64,000 nt of DNA from Derxia gummosa DSM 723 (GTDB lineage Bacteria > Pseudomonadota > Gammaproteobacteria > Burkholderiales > Burkholderiaceae_E). Shown here one piece after another: positions 9,481 through 18,654 of the stretch. The stretch is from the NCBI RefSeq assembly GCF_000482785.1, contig NZ_AXWS01000015.1:124001-188000 (forward strand), read 5' to 3'. Within the stretch, counting starts at the first letter, position 1. Each line of letters starts with the position of its first letter. Under the pieces are notes generated by a model. It was not told the DNA's origin. It saw only the letters and a program-made list of their open reading frames with translations, and did no database searches. The translations under genes and the position numbers were made by a program.

Positions 9481-10491
9481 GTGGGCGCATCGGCATCGTT
9501 TCCGACCCTCGGCGTGCTCGGCGCCGGCAGCTGGGGCACGGCCCTGGCCGCCGCGCTCGCGCGCCACGGGCGTGAAGTCACGCTCTGGGCGCGCGATGCC
9601 GATGCCGCCGCCGCGATGCAGTCCACGCGCGAGAACGCGCGCTATCTCCCGGGCAACCGTCTGCCCGACTCCCTGAGCATCACCCCCGATTTCGACCGCG
9701 CCGCCACCGCCGGTGTCGTGGTCATCGCCACGCCGGCCGCCGCGCTGCGCGCCACCGCCGCGCGGCTCGCGCCGCTTGCGCCGAAGGCCGTCGTCTGGCT
9801 CTGCAAGGGCTTCGAGGAAGGCTCGGACCGCCTGCTGCATGAAGTGATGGCCGAGGCGCTGCCCGGCGTGCCGGCCGCCGCGCTGTCGGGCCCGAGCTTC
9901 GCGCGCGAAGTCGCGGCCGGGCTGCCCTGCGCGCTCGTGTGCGCCGCCGACGACATCGCGCTGGCCGACCGGCTCGCCGCCGTCTTCCATTCCGAGGCGA
10001 TGCGCGTGTACGCATCGAGCGACCTCGCGGGCGTGGAGGTGTGCGGCGCGATCAAGAACGTGCTCGCCGTCGCCGCCGGTGTCGCCGACGGGCTGGAGCT
10101 GGGCCTCAATGCCCGCGCCGCGCTCATCACGCGCGGCCTTGCCGAGATGACCCGGCTCGGCCTCGCGCTCGGCGCCCGCACCGACACCTTCATGGGCCTC
10201 GCAGGCGTGGGCGACCTCATCCTCACCTGCACCGGCGACCTGTCGCGCAACCGCCGCGTCGGCCTCGCCATCGGGCGCGGCGAGGCGCTGGCCGATGCCG
10301 TCGGCGCGCTCGGCCAGGTGGCCGAAGGCGTGCGCTCGGCGCGACCGGCGCGCGAGCTGGGCCGGCGCCTCGGCGTCGAGTTGCCCATCACGGAAGCGGT
10401 GTGCCGCGTGCTGTTCGAGGGCGTGACGCCGCGTCACGCGCTGGCCGAACTGCTCGCCCGCGACCGCGCGCGCGAAGGCTTCGGCGGCTGA
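9481..10491 (+). CDS. gpsA: NAD(P)-dependent glycerol-3-phosphate dehydrogenase
   Basis: Reduces dihydroxyacetone phosphate to glycerol-3-phosphate for phospholipid synthesis. It has the Rossmann loop [13 protein letters not shown] near the N-terminus, the catalytic Lys in [15 protein letters not shown], and the C-terminal [14 protein letters not shown] motif. GTG at 9481 gives 336 residues, the family size. It closes the rhodanese-grxC-secB-gpsA operon. Confidence 0.95.
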   Translation: MGASASFPTLGVLGAGSWGTALAAALARHGREVTLWARDADAAAAMQSTRENARYLPGNRLPDSLSITPDFDRAATAGVVVIATPAAALRATAARLAPLAPKAVVWLCKGFEEGSDRLLHEVMAEALPGVPAAALSGPSFAREVAAGLPCALVCAADDIALADRLAAVFHSEAMRVYASSDLAGVEVCGAIKNVLAVAAGVADGLELGLNARAALITRGLAEMTRLGLALGARTDTFMGLAGVGDLILTCTGDLSRNRRVGLAIGRGEALADAVGALGQVAEGVRSARPARELGRRLGVELPITEAVCRVLFEGVTPRHALAELLARDRAREGFGG

Positions 10492-10552
10492 GGCCGCCCG
10501 CCGCCCCGTGCAATCCCTGGAAGTTGTAATCATCAGCTTCTGCCCGATCAAT

Positions 10553-10575
10553 TGCTGACTAAGCAGTGATATACA
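10553..10575 (+). promoter_or_regulatory. Inverted repeat and -10-like element ahead of the efflux operon
   Basis: TGCT-GACTA-AGCA (10553-10565) is an inverted repeat of the kind bound by MarR dimers. It lies 45 bp before the marR-like start and just upstream of a -10-like TATACA (10570-10575). Autorepression by the downstream MarR protein is the natural reading. No convincing -35 was found. Confidence 0.4.
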
Positions 10576-10609
10576 TGGCAGCCATCGTCCCACCGGACCC
10601 GGAACCGCC

Positions 10610-11107
10610 ATGCCCGACATCGATTTCTACCAGCCCGACAACTACGAACCGAGCGCCAGCCTCGGCTTCACGATCAAGCGCGTCCTCAACTCGCTGACCC
10701 GCGCGATCGACGACCGCATGGCGGTGCACGGCATCACCGACGCGCAATGGAAGCCGCTGATCCATCTGCGCAACGGCAATGCGCGCACCGCCGCCGAACT
10801 CGCGCGCCACGGCTGCATCGACACCGGCGCCGTCACCCGGCTGCTCGACCGGCTGGAGAGCAAGGGCCTCATCGCTCGCGTGCGCTCGACCGAGGACCGG
10901 CGCGTGGTGAACCTCGAACTCACCGACGAAGGCCACCGCCTCGCCGACCTCATCCCCGGCGTGCTGTGCGACGTCATCAACGGCCATCTCGCCGGCTTCA
11001 GCCGCGACGAGCACGCGCTGCTGATGGGCCTGCTGCACCGCATGCTCGACAACGGCCTGCGTATGAGCGGCGACCCGCTCGCGGCGGATGACGAGGAGGT
11101 GGCATGA
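10610..11107 (+). CDS. MarR-family transcriptional regulator
   Basis: A 165-residue winged-helix regulator. The recognition region TAAELARHGCIDTGAVTRLLDRLESKG (about residues 60-87) and the wing RVRSTEDRRVVNLELTD are typical of MarR. It probably represses the efflux operon it heads and is relieved by a small lipophilic ligand. Its TGA overlaps the ATG of the outer-membrane channel gene by four bases (ATGA), so the two are translationally coupled. Confidence 0.9.
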   Translation: MPDIDFYQPDNYEPSASLGFTIKRVLNSLTRAIDDRMAVHGITDAQWKPLIHLRNGNARTAAELARHGCIDTGAVTRLLDRLESKGLIARVRSTEDRRVVNLELTDEGHRLADLIPGVLCDVINGHLAGFSRDEHALLMGLLHRMLDNGLRMSGDPLAADDEEVA

Positions 11108-12639
11108 ACACGCCCGCCCGCACCGAGCCGGCCAGCGGCGCGCCCGACCTCGGCCCGCGCGCCGCCGCGCCGGCCCGCCCGCTGCGCCGCGCCGGCCTCG
11201 CGGTGCTCGCCGCGCTTGCCATTGCCGGCTGCGCCGACATGCGTGGCATCGCGCCGACCGCCCAGCTCTCCGATCCGGCCGCGATCGGCGCCGGCCGCGC
11301 TCTGCCGGAGGGCGCAAGCGCCTCGGCCACCACCGCCGCCCGCCCGGCCGACAACGCCGCCCCCCCCATCACCTGGCCCGGCGACCGCTGGTGGACCAGC
11401 CTCGGCGACGACCGCCTCACGGCCCTCATCGACAACGCCCTCGCCGACGCGCCGAGCATGCGCATCGCCGCCGCGCGTCTCGCCCAGGCCCAGGCCGGCA
11501 CCGAGACCGCCCGCGCCGCGCTGCTCCCGCGCGCCGATGCCCAGGCCAGCGTCACCCGCGAGCGCTTCACCGAGAACTACATCTACCCGGCGCCGCTCGC
11601 GGGTAGCGTCGACAGCGACGCCCTGCTGCGCCTCGGCGGGCAATGGGAGCTGGACCTGTTCGGCCGCAACCGCGCCGCGCTCGAAGCCGCGCTCGGCCAG
11701 GCCCGCGCCGCCGAGGCCGATCTGGCCGCCGCGCGCTGGATTCTTTCCACGCAGATCGCCACCGCCTACATCGACCTCGCCCGCGACATCGAGCTGCGCG
11801 AGCTGCTCATCGCCACGCGCGAGCAGCGCCAGCACATCCGCCAGCTCGTGTCCGACCGCGTCAGCGCCGGCCTCGACACGAATGTCGAGTTGCGCCAGGC
11901 CGAGACCACCGTGCCCCAGACCGGCCAGGACATCGCCGCCGCCGAGGAGCGCATCGAGCTGGGCCGCATCACGCTCGCCGCGCTCGCCGGCATCGCGCCG
12001 CAGACGCTGGCCGACCTCAAGCCCGCGCTCGGCGCGACCCGCGTGCTGCCGCCGCCGGCCGTGATCCCGGCCGACCTCATCGGCCGCCGCGCCGACGTGA
12101 CCGGCGCGCGCCGACGCGTCGAGGCCGCGCTCGCGGGCGTGGACGTGGCGCGCGCCGCCTTCTACCCGAACGTGAATCTCAGCGCCTTCGTCGGCTTCCA
12201 CGCCCTCGGCCTCGGCGACTGGATCGACGCCGGCAGCCGCGAATGGGGCGTCGCACCCGCGATCAGCCTGCCGATCTTCGAGGGCGGCCGGCTGCGCGCC
12301 CAGCTCAAGACGCGCGCCGCCGCCGCCGACGAGGCGATCGGCGTCTACAACCTCACGCTCACGCTCGCCATCCGCGACGTGGCCAATGCGCTCACCTCCG
12401 GCCGCGCCATCGACCGGCAGGCCGAGCAGCAGCGTGCCGCGCAGGCTGCCGCCGAAAGCGCCTACGACCTCGCCGAGCAGCGCTACCGCGCCGGCCTCGG
12501 CAGCTTCCTGACCGTGCTGAGCGCGGAAAGCAGCGTGCTGGCCGAACGCCGGCGCGGCACCGAACTGCGCGCCCGCGCGCTCGAAAACCAGATCAGCCTC
12601 GTCCGCGCGCTCGGCGGCGGCTACACCACCGGCTCCTGA
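11104..12639 (+). CDS. NodT-family RND/EmrAB outer-membrane efflux lipoprotein
   Basis: TolC-like trimeric channel. An unusually long N-terminal region (about 35 residues) precedes the hydrophobic stretch and lipobox LAIAGC, so the mature N-terminus is a lipidated Cys. Two OEP repeats follow, with the usual PGDRWWTSLGDDRLTALI start and FPxx-type coiled-coil segments. It carries a C8 tract at 11360-11367. It is coupled to the MarR gene upstream and lies 10 bp before the adaptor gene. Confidence 0.9.
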   Translation: MNTPARTEPASGAPDLGPRAAAPARPLRRAGLAVLAALAIAGCADMRGIAPTAQLSDPAAIGAGRALPEGASASATTAARPADNAAPPITWPGDRWWTSLGDDRLTALIDNALADAPSMRIAAARLAQAQAGTETARAALLPRADAQASVTRERFTENYIYPAPLAGSVDSDALLRLGGQWELDLFGRNRAALEAALGQARAAEADLAAARWILSTQIATAYIDLARDIELRELLIATREQRQHIRQLVSDRVSAGLDTNVELRQAETTVPQTGQDIAAAEERIELGRITLAALAGIAPQTLADLKPALGATRVLPPPAVIPADLIGRRADVTGARRRVEAALAGVDVARAAFYPNVNLSAFVGFHALGLGDWIDAGSREWGVAPAISLPIFEGGRLRAQLKTRAAAADEAIGVYNLTLTLAIRDVANALTSGRAIDRQAEQQRAAQAAAESAYDLAEQRYRAGLGSFLTVLSAESSVLAERRRGTELRARALENQISLVRALGGGYTTGS

Positions 12640-12649
12640 GGGGAACCCC

Positions 12650-14080
12650 ATGGCAAACGACCGCAACGACTCTCCCGCCACCCCGGCACAACCGGCCGCG
12701 CAGGCCGCCGGCCCGGCCGCCGCGCCGCGCGCCACCCCGGTCGGCACCGGCCAGCCACCCGTCCACCGCCCGCCCTTCGGCCGCGCCAAGGCGCTCATCG
12801 CCGTGGCCGTCGCCGTCATCGCCGGCGGCGCGGCCTGGGGCGCGCACTGGTATTCGCATGCGCGCTGGTTCGTCGAGACCGACAACGCCTACGTCGCCGG
12901 CAACGTCGTGCAGGTGACGCCGCAGGTCGGCGGCACGGTCACGGCCATCTTCGCCGACGACACCGACGTGGTCGCGGCCGGCGCGCCGCTCGTCAAGCTC
13001 GACCCGGCCGACGCCCAGGTGGCGCTCGACCAGGCCGAGGCCCAGCTTGGCCAGACCGTGCGCGAAGTGCGCACGCTGTTCGCCAACGACGCCAGCTTCG
13101 CCGCCAACGTCAAGCTGCGCGAAGCCGACGCCCAGCGGGTGCGCGCCGACCTCGCCAAGGCCGAGGACGACCTCAAGCGCCGCTCGGGCCTCACCGCCAC
13201 CGGCGCCGTCTCGGGCGAGGAGCTGGAACACGCTCGCACCGCCGTCGCCAACGCGAAGAGCCAGCTCGCCGCCGCCGAGGCCGCCGTCACCGCCGCGCGC
13301 GAACAGCTCTCGGCCAACCAGGCGCTCACGCGCGGCACCACGGCCGAGGACCATCCCAACGTCCAGCGCGCCGCCGCCCGCGTGCGCGAAGCCTGGCTCG
13401 CCGTGCATCGCGGCGAACTCGTCGCACCGGTGGGCGGGCAGGTGGCCAAGCGCAATGTGCAGGTCGGCCAGCGCATCGCCGCCGGCACGCCGCTGATGGC
13501 CGTCGTGCCGCTCGACCAGCTCTGGGTCGACGCCAACTTCAAGGAAGTGCAGCTCACCAGCCTGCGCATCGGCCAGCCGGTCAAGCTCGTCGCCGACCTG
13601 TACGGCGACAAGGTGGAATACGACGGCAAGGTCGCGGGCCTGGGCGCCGGCACCGGCGCGGCCTTCTCGCTGCTGCCGGCGCAGAACGCGACCGGCAACT
13701 GGATCAAGGTGGTGCAGCGCGTGCCGGTGCGCGTGGTGCTCGACGCGAAGCAGCTCGCCGAACATCCGCTGCGCATCGGCCTGTCGATGGTCGCCACGGT
13801 CGATGTGCATGACCAGAGCGGCCCGTCGATCGCCAGCGCCACCAAGGCCGACAAGCCCGCCTTCGCCAGCGCGCCCGACGAAAGCAGCGCCGAGGCCGAC
13901 CGCCTCGTCGCCGAGATCGTCGCGCGCAATCTCGGCAAGCCGGTGTCGTCGGTGGCGGCGGGCCGGTCGGCGGGGATGGCCGCGGGCAAGCCGGCCGCGC
14001 TGCTGCATGACGCGATGGCCACCGGCGCCGGCAGGGCGCGGCTCATCACCACCGCTGCCGCGCTGCCGGCCGCCTACTGA
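12650..14080 (+). CDS. emrA: EmrA/HlyD-type membrane fusion protein
   Basis: Periplasmic adaptor linking the MFS pump to the outer-membrane channel. Short Ala/Pro-rich cytoplasmic tail, one TM helix (about residues 48-66), the lipoyl half-motif DNAYVAGNVVQVTPQVGGTV, a long alpha-hairpin (about 120-230), and the second lipoyl half plus beta-barrel (QVGQRIAAGTPLMAVVPLDQ, LWVDANFKE). The C-terminal 80 residues are an Ala/Ser-rich extension beyond the usual EmrA end. It lies between the channel and pump genes. Confidence 0.9.
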   Translation: MANDRNDSPATPAQPAAQAAGPAAAPRATPVGTGQPPVHRPPFGRAKALIAVAVAVIAGGAAWGAHWYSHARWFVETDNAYVAGNVVQVTPQVGGTVTAIFADDTDVVAAGAPLVKLDPADAQVALDQAEAQLGQTVREVRTLFANDASFAANVKLREADAQRVRADLAKAEDDLKRRSGLTATGAVSGEELEHARTAVANAKSQLAAAEAAVTAAREQLSANQALTRGTTAEDHPNVQRAAARVREAWLAVHRGELVAPVGGQVAKRNVQVGQRIAAGTPLMAVVPLDQLWVDANFKEVQLTSLRIGQPVKLVADLYGDKVEYDGKVAGLGAGTGAAFSLLPAQNATGNWIKVVQRVPVRVVLDAKQLAEHPLRIGLSMVATVDVHDQSGPSIASATKADKPAFASAPDESSAEADRLVAEIVARNLGKPVSSVAAGRSAGMAAGKPAALLHDAMATGAGRARLITTAAALPAAY

Positions 14081-14091
14081 GCGAGGCCGCC

Positions 14092-15663
14092 ATGGCAGCC
14101 CCCCAGGCTCCCGCCGCGCATCCGCCGCTCGAAGGCGCGGCGCGGCTCGTCGGCACCCTCGTGCTGGCGGCGGCCACGTTCATGAACGTGCTCGACACGT
14201 CCATCGCCAACGTGGCCATTCCCACCATCGCCGGCGACCTCGGCGTCAGCCCCAACCAGGGCACCTGGGTCATCACGAGCTTCGGCGTCGCCAACGCGAT
14301 CACCGTGCCCATCACCGGCTGGCTCACCCAGCGCATCGGCGCCGTGAAGCTGTTCGTCAGCAGCGTGCTGCTGTTCGTGCTCACGTCCTGGCTGTGCGGC
14401 GTGGCGTCGAGCATCGAGATGCTGATCTTCTTCCGCATCCTGCAAGGCGCCGTGGCCGGGCCGATGATCCCGCTCAGCCAGACGCTGCTGCTGTCGAGCT
14501 ACCCGAAGGAAAAGGCCGGCACCGCGCTTGCGTTCTGGTCGATGACGACGCTGGTCGCGCCGGTGGCCGGGCCGTTGCTCGGCGGCTGGATCACCGACAA
14601 CATCAGCTGGCCGTGGATCTTCTACATCAACGTGCCGGTCGGCATCGTCGCGGCGGCCGGCACCTGGGCCATCTACCGCAAGCGCGAGACGCCCACGCGC
14701 AAGCTGCCGATCGACAGCATCGGCCTCGCGCTGCTCGTGCTGTGGGTGGGCAGCCTCCAGGTCGCGCTCGACAAGGGCAAGGAGCTGGACTGGTTCGAGT
14801 CGCCCTTCATCGTCGCGCTGCTGCTGGTGGCGGCCGTGGGCTTCGTGGTGTTCCTGATCTGGGAGCTGACCGACAAGCATCCGGTGGTCGATCTCACGCT
14901 GTTCACGCGCCGCAATTTCTGGGCGAGCACGATGACGCTGTCGATCGCCTTCGGCCTCTACTTCGGCAACGTGGTGCTGCTGCCGCTGTGGTTGCAGCAG
15001 TACATGGGCTACACCGCCACGATGGCCGGCGCGGTGCTCGCGCCCGTCGGGTTGCTGGCGGTGGTGCTGTCGCCGGTGGTGGGGCAGACGGTGCACAAGG
15101 TGGACACGCGCTGGTACAGCACGATCGCGCTGCTGGTGTTCGGCCTCGTGTTCTGGATGCGCTCGGGCTCGACGACCGACATGGACTTCCGCTCGATCAT
15201 GCTGCCCACGCTCATCCAGGGCGTGGCGATGGCCTTCTTCTTCATCCCGCTGATCTCGGCGGCGCTGGCGGGTCTGCCGCCGGAGCGCATCCCGGCCGCG
15301 TCGGGGCTGAGCAATTTCTGCCGCATCACGGCGGGCAGCTTCGGCACCTCGATCTCGACCACGCTCTGGGACGACCGCATGACGCTGCACCACGCCCAGC
15401 TGGTGGAGCACATCACGCTCGCCGACCCGGCGGCGGTGCAGACGGTGCGGCAGCTGTCGGCGTCAGGACTGGGCGCCGATCAGGGCAGCGCGGTGCTGAA
15501 CCGCCTCATCGACACCCAGGCGGCGGTGCTGGGGGTGAATGACATCTTCTGGGGGAGCGCGGTGCTGTTCGTGGCGCTGGTGGGGCTGGTCTGGGTGGCG
15601 AAGCCGGTGAGGAAGAGTGCGGCCGGCGGTGGTGGGGCCGAGGCGGCGAGTGGGGCGCATTGA
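14092..15663 (+). CDS. emrB: DHA2-family (EmrB/QacA) multidrug MFS transporter
   Basis: A 523-residue proton-driven drug exporter with 14 predicted membrane helices. DHA2 marks include VLDTSIANVAIPTIAGDLG in helix 1 and the following loop, and the motif-C-like LVAPVAGPLLGGWIT in helix 5. It starts 11 bp after the adaptor gene, completing a MarR / channel / adaptor / pump operon for lipophilic toxic compounds. Exact substrates cannot be inferred. A strong terminator follows. Confidence 0.92.
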   Translation: MAAPQAPAAHPPLEGAARLVGTLVLAAATFMNVLDTSIANVAIPTIAGDLGVSPNQGTWVITSFGVANAITVPITGWLTQRIGAVKLFVSSVLLFVLTSWLCGVASSIEMLIFFRILQGAVAGPMIPLSQTLLLSSYPKEKAGTALAFWSMTTLVAPVAGPLLGGWITDNISWPWIFYINVPVGIVAAAGTWAIYRKRETPTRKLPIDSIGLALLVLWVGSLQVALDKGKELDWFESPFIVALLLVAAVGFVVFLIWELTDKHPVVDLTLFTRRNFWASTMTLSIAFGLYFGNVVLLPLWLQQYMGYTATMAGAVLAPVGLLAVVLSPVVGQTVHKVDTRWYSTIALLVFGLVFWMRSGSTTDMDFRSIMLPTLIQGVAMAFFFIPLISAALAGLPPERIPAASGLSNFCRITAGSFGTSISTTLWDDRMTLHHAQLVEHITLADPAAVQTVRQLSASGLGADQGSAVLNRLIDTQAAVLGVNDIFWGSAVLFVALVGLVWVAKPVRKSAAGGGGAEAASGAH

Positions 15664-15700
15664 CGCTCCCCGCTGAAGGCCGTTGGCCTGATTCGCACAG

Positions 15701-15743
15701 GGCAAGGCGCGGCTGGCTGAATGCCACCGCGCCTTTGCCTTTT
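15701..15743 (+). terminator. Intrinsic terminator after the efflux operon
   Basis: GGCAAGGCGCGG (15701-15712) pairs with CCGCGCCTTTGCC (15727-15739) with one bulged base. The stem continues through TGGC / GCCA to a five-base loop, and TTTT follows. It lies 38 bp after the emrB stop. The vapC stop is on the other strand at 15748, so the hairpin may also serve the convergent toxin gene. Confidence 0.8.
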
Positions 15744-15747
15744 CCGG

Positions 15748-16164
15748 TCAGGCGACCGGCGCGTCGTCCTGCCAGTTCTCGGTCGCCAGCCCGTCCACCC
15801 GGGCGAATTCGCGCAGGTTGCGCGTGACCAGCGTCAGCCCGCGCGCGCGGGCCTGACCGGCGATGAGCACGTCGAACGGCCCGATCGGCGTGCCGCGCAG
15901 CGCGAGCTGCGCGCGCACCTCGCCGGAGTGACGGGCGTCTTCGGTGTCGAAGGGCAGTACTTCCAGCCGGATGCCATCCACGATCGCCAGATTGCGGTCG
16001 CGCCTCGGCGGCTGGCTCTTGAAGGCGCCGAAGTAAAGCTCGTGCATGACGACGGCACTCACGCCGATGTCGGCCGGCGCGTGCTGCCGCATGCGCTGCG
16101 CGACCGCGCCGGCCGGATCGTTGAGCACGGCAATCAGCGCGTTGGTGTCGAGCAGGTAGCGCAT
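15748..16164 (-). CDS. vapC: VapC-type PIN-domain toxin
   Basis: A 138-residue PIN-domain ribonuclease, probably cutting tRNA or rRNA when free of antitoxin. The acidic metal-binding residues are in place: Asp6 (LLDTNAL), Glu42 (MHELYFG) and Asp98 (GPFDVLIAG). Asn116 in the TRNLREF segment is also typical of VapC. It starts 12 bp after the vapB stop. Confidence 0.92.
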   Translation of the reverse strand: MRYLLDTNALIAVLNDPAGAVAQRMRQHAPADIGVSAVVMHELYFGAFKSQPPRRDRNLAIVDGIRLEVLPFDTEDARHSGEVRAQLALRGTPIGPFDVLIAGQARARGLTLVTRNLREFARVDGLATENWQDDAPVA

Positions 16165-16176
16165 GGCGCCGCGGCC

Positions 16177-16425
16177 TCAGTCGCCGAAGAGCTGGTCGAG
16201 GCCGGGGCGTTCCTCGGCGGCCGGCTGCTCGGTCGCGGCCTGGACCACGGCGGCGTCAAGCGGGCCGCCGAGCGCATCGAGCCAGCCCCAGTCGTTGGCG
16301 ATCGGTTCGAGGATCACCGCCGCGCCGTGGCGGCGGATGCGTACTTCGCTGCCTTCGATGCGGAATTCCTTCGGCAGGCGGACGGCCTGGGAGCGGCCGG
16401 ACCAGAAGAGCTTGGCGGTTTCCAT
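16177..16425 (-). CDS. vapB: VapB-type antitoxin (AbrB-fold)
   Basis: An 82-residue antitoxin. The N-terminal swapped-hairpin DNA-binding domain reads [20 protein letters not shown] (about residues 4-23), followed by [15 protein letters not shown]. The C-terminal part (about 50-82) should wrap the toxin. I chose the ATG at 16425 because METAKLFW is the normal start; longer readings add unrelated residues. It is first in the vapBC operon. Confidence 0.9.
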   Translation of the reverse strand: METAKLFWSGRSQAVRLPKEFRIEGSEVRIRRHGAAVILEPIANDWGWLDALGGPLDAAVVQAATEQPAAEERPGLDQLFGD

Positions 16426-16441
16426 CGGCGAGTCCTTCGCG

Positions 16442-16471
16442 GGTATGTGCTGGATATCAGAAAGATATACC
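16442..16471 (-). promoter_or_regulatory. Putative vapBC operator and promoter
   Basis: An A+T-rich patch 16-46 bp upstream of vapB holds GGTAT (16442-16446) facing ATACC (16467-16471), with an inner imperfect palindrome GGATATCAGAAAGATATACC (16452-16471). On the minus strand TATATC could be the -10. Autoregulation by the VapBC complex on such a palindrome is standard for the family; assigning it here is inference. Confidence 0.5.
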
Positions 16472-16518
16472 AATGCTTTCTGCTCTACGGACTCGGGTTG
16501 ATGAGTGCGCCGGAACGC

Positions 16519-17799
16519 TCAGGCCACCGCCCTGAACGCCCCCGCCGCCGCAACCAGCGTCTCCGCCACCACCGCCCCGTCATGCGCGGCGCTCACAAAC
16601 CCCGCTTCATACGCCGACGGCGCCAGATACACGCCGCGATCCAGCATCGCGTGGAAGAACTTCTTGAACCGCTCCACATCCGCCGTGTGCACCTCGCTCA
16701 GCGTGCCGGGCAGGCCCTCGCGGAAGTAGAAGCCGAACATCCCGCCCACGCTGTCCACCGCGAGCGGCAGGCCGGCGCTTTCGGCGGCGGCCTGGAAGCC
16801 GGCCATGAGCTTGGCGGTCTGCTCGCCGAGCCGGTCATGAAAGCCCGGTTCCTGGATCAGCCTGAGCGTCGCCAGCCCCGCCGCGACCGCCACCGGATTG
16901 CCCGACAGCGTGCCCGCCTGATACACCGGCCCCTCGGGCGCCAGAAACTTCATCACCTCGGCCGAGCCGCCGAAGGCCGCCACCGGCATGCCGCCGCCGA
17001 TCACCTTGCCGAGCACCGTCAGGTCGGGCCGGATGCCGTACAGCGATTGCGCGCCGCCGAGCGCCACGCGGAATCCCGTCATCACCTCGTCCCAGATCAG
17101 CACCGAGCCGTGCTGGGTGCACAGCTCGCGCAGGCGGGCGTGCCATTCGGGTGTGCCGCGCACGAAGTTCATGTTCCCGGCGATCGGCTCGACGATCACG
17201 CAGGCGATCTCGTGGCCAAATTTCTCGAAGCAGGCGTCGATCTCGGCGATGTCGTTGTAGTCGAGCACGATGGTGTGCGCGGCGAAGTCGGCCGGCACAC
17301 CGGCGCTGGTCGGGTTGCCGAAGGTGAGCAGGCCGCTGCCGGCCTTCACGAGCAGCGAGTCGGCGTGGCCGTGGTAGCAGCCGTCGAACTTGACGATGCG
17401 GGTGCGGCCGGTGGCGCCGCGCGCGAGGCGGATGGCGCTCATCGCGGCTTCGGTGCCGCTCGACACGAAGCGGATCTTTTCGAGGCTGGGCATGAGCTTC
17501 ATGACCTCCTCGGCGATGACGATCTCGGCTTCGGTCGGCGCGCCGTAGCCGAGGCCGTGGGCGGCGGCGTCCTGCACGGCGGCCACGACGGTCGGGTGGG
17601 CGTGGCCGAGGATCATCGGGCCCCAGGAGCCGACGTAGTCGATGTACTCGCGGCCGTCGGCGTCCCACAGGCGGGCGCCGGCACCGCGTTCGAAGAAGCG
17701 CGGCGTGCCGCCGACCTGCCGGAAGGCGCGGACGGGCGAGTTGACGCCGCCGGGAATGCTGCGCTGCGCGCGCGCGAAGAGTTCGTCGTTTCGGCTCAT
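16519..17799 (-). CDS. hemL: Glutamate-1-semialdehyde 2,1-aminomutase
   Basis: PLP enzyme making 5-aminolevulinate, the tetrapyrrole precursor, in the C5 pathway. The 426 residues include the N-terminal [35 protein letters not shown] (phosphate-binding loop), [16 protein letters not shown] (PLP Asp), and the Schiff-base Lys in [20 protein letters not shown] at 17799 begins [14 protein letters not shown], matching the family. It lies beside thiE/thiD, a usual Burkholderiales order. Confidence 0.97.
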   Translation of the reverse strand: MSRNDELFARAQRSIPGGVNSPVRAFRQVGGTPRFFERGAGARLWDADGREYIDYVGSWGPMILGHAHPTVVAAVQDAAAHGLGYGAPTEAEIVIAEEVMKLMPSLEKIRFVSSGTEAAMSAIRLARGATGRTRIVKFDGCYHGHADSLLVKAGSGLLTFGNPTSAGVPADFAAHTIVLDYNDIAEIDACFEKFGHEIACVIVEPIAGNMNFVRGTPEWHARLRELCTQHGSVLIWDEVMTGFRVALGGAQSLYGIRPDLTVLGKVIGGGMPVAAFGGSAEVMKFLAPEGPVYQAGTLSGNPVAVAAGLATLRLIQEPGFHDRLGEQTAKLMAGFQAAAESAGLPLAVDSVGGMFGFYFREGLPGTLSEVHTADVERFKKFFHAMLDRGVYLAPSAYEAGFVSAAHDGAVVAETLVAAAGAFRAVA

Positions 17800-17943
17800 G
17801 CGGGTGCTCCGTGATGCGGGGTGTGGCCGGCGGCGGGCGCCGGCGGGTGTTCTTGAATTTGGGGCGGCGCGGGCCGCCGGAATCATTTGCTTGGGGGCGG
17901 GATGCGGCGGCGGTCGCCGCTGCTCGTCGCCTGCCGCGTCAAC

Positions 17944-18654
17944 TCATTTCCACAGCGCCGCGAACTCGGCGGCGCGCGCGCGGATGTCGGGCGCGGCAAA
18001 CAGGTCGCTCACCACGGCGAGCATGTCGGCGCCGGCCGCGATCACCCGCGGCGCGTTGTCGAGCGCGATGCCGCCGATGGCCGCGAGCGGCAGGCCGAGG
18101 GCGCGCGCCTGTTCAAACAGCGCGAGCGGCGCGCGCACGGCGGCCGGCTTGGTCGATGAGGTGAACACGGCGCCGAAGGCGAGGTAGTCGGCGCCGGCCT
18201 CGGCGGCGGCGCGGGCGCGCTCGGGCTCGTCGTAGCAGCTGGCGCCGATGAGCAGGCCGGGATGCGCGGCGCGCAGCTCGGCGATCGGGCCGTCGTCGCG
18301 GCCGAGATGGACGCCGTCGGCGCCGACGGCAATTGCCAGTTCGGGCGCGTCGTTCACGAAGAAGAGGGCGCCCGCGCGGCGGCACAGCGCGGCGAGGGCG
18401 TGGGCATCGGCGCGGCGCTGGTCGGCGTCGTCATGCTTGGCGCGGTATTGCACGACGGTCGCGCCGCCCGCGATGGCGGCGGCGGTCGCGGCGAGCAGGT
18501 CGGCGCCGCGCAGCGATTCAGGCGTGACGGCGTAGAGGCCACGCAGGCGCGGGCGTAGCGCGATGCGCGCGGCGTCGGCCGGGATTACGCCGGCGAAGGC
18601 GCTGGCGGGCGTGGCGAGGGCGCCGCTCGCGACGCCATCCGGCAAGCCGCTCAT
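17944..18654 (-). CDS. thiE: Thiamine-phosphate synthase
   Basis: Joins the pyrimidine diphosphate to the thiazole phosphate to make thiamine monophosphate. TIM barrel with GLYAVTPESL, VVQYRAKHDD, FFVNDAPELAIAVGADGVHLG, and the phosphate loop FGAVFTSSTKP followed by AAIGGIALDN. Length 236. The ATG at 18654 overlaps the thiD stop by four bases, so the two are translationally coupled. Confidence 0.95.
   Translation of the reverse strand: MSGLPDGVASGALATPASAFAGVIPADAARIALRPRLRGLYAVTPESLRGADLLAATAAAIAGGATVVQYRAKHDDADQRRADAHALAALCRRAGALFFVNDAPELAIAVGADGVHLGRDDGPIAELRAAHPGLLIGASCYDEPERARAAAEAGADYLAFGAVFTSSTKPAAVRAPLALFEQARALGLPLAAIGGIALDNAPRVIAAGADMLAVVSDLFAAPDIRARAAEFAALWK

Noticed and set aside
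11360-11367. C8 tract in the efflux channel gene as a phase-variation site
   Set aside because: C-runs of this size arise easily at Ala-Pro-Pro codons in such G+C-rich DNA, and it falls in a low-complexity linker. It is much weaker than the T9 case.
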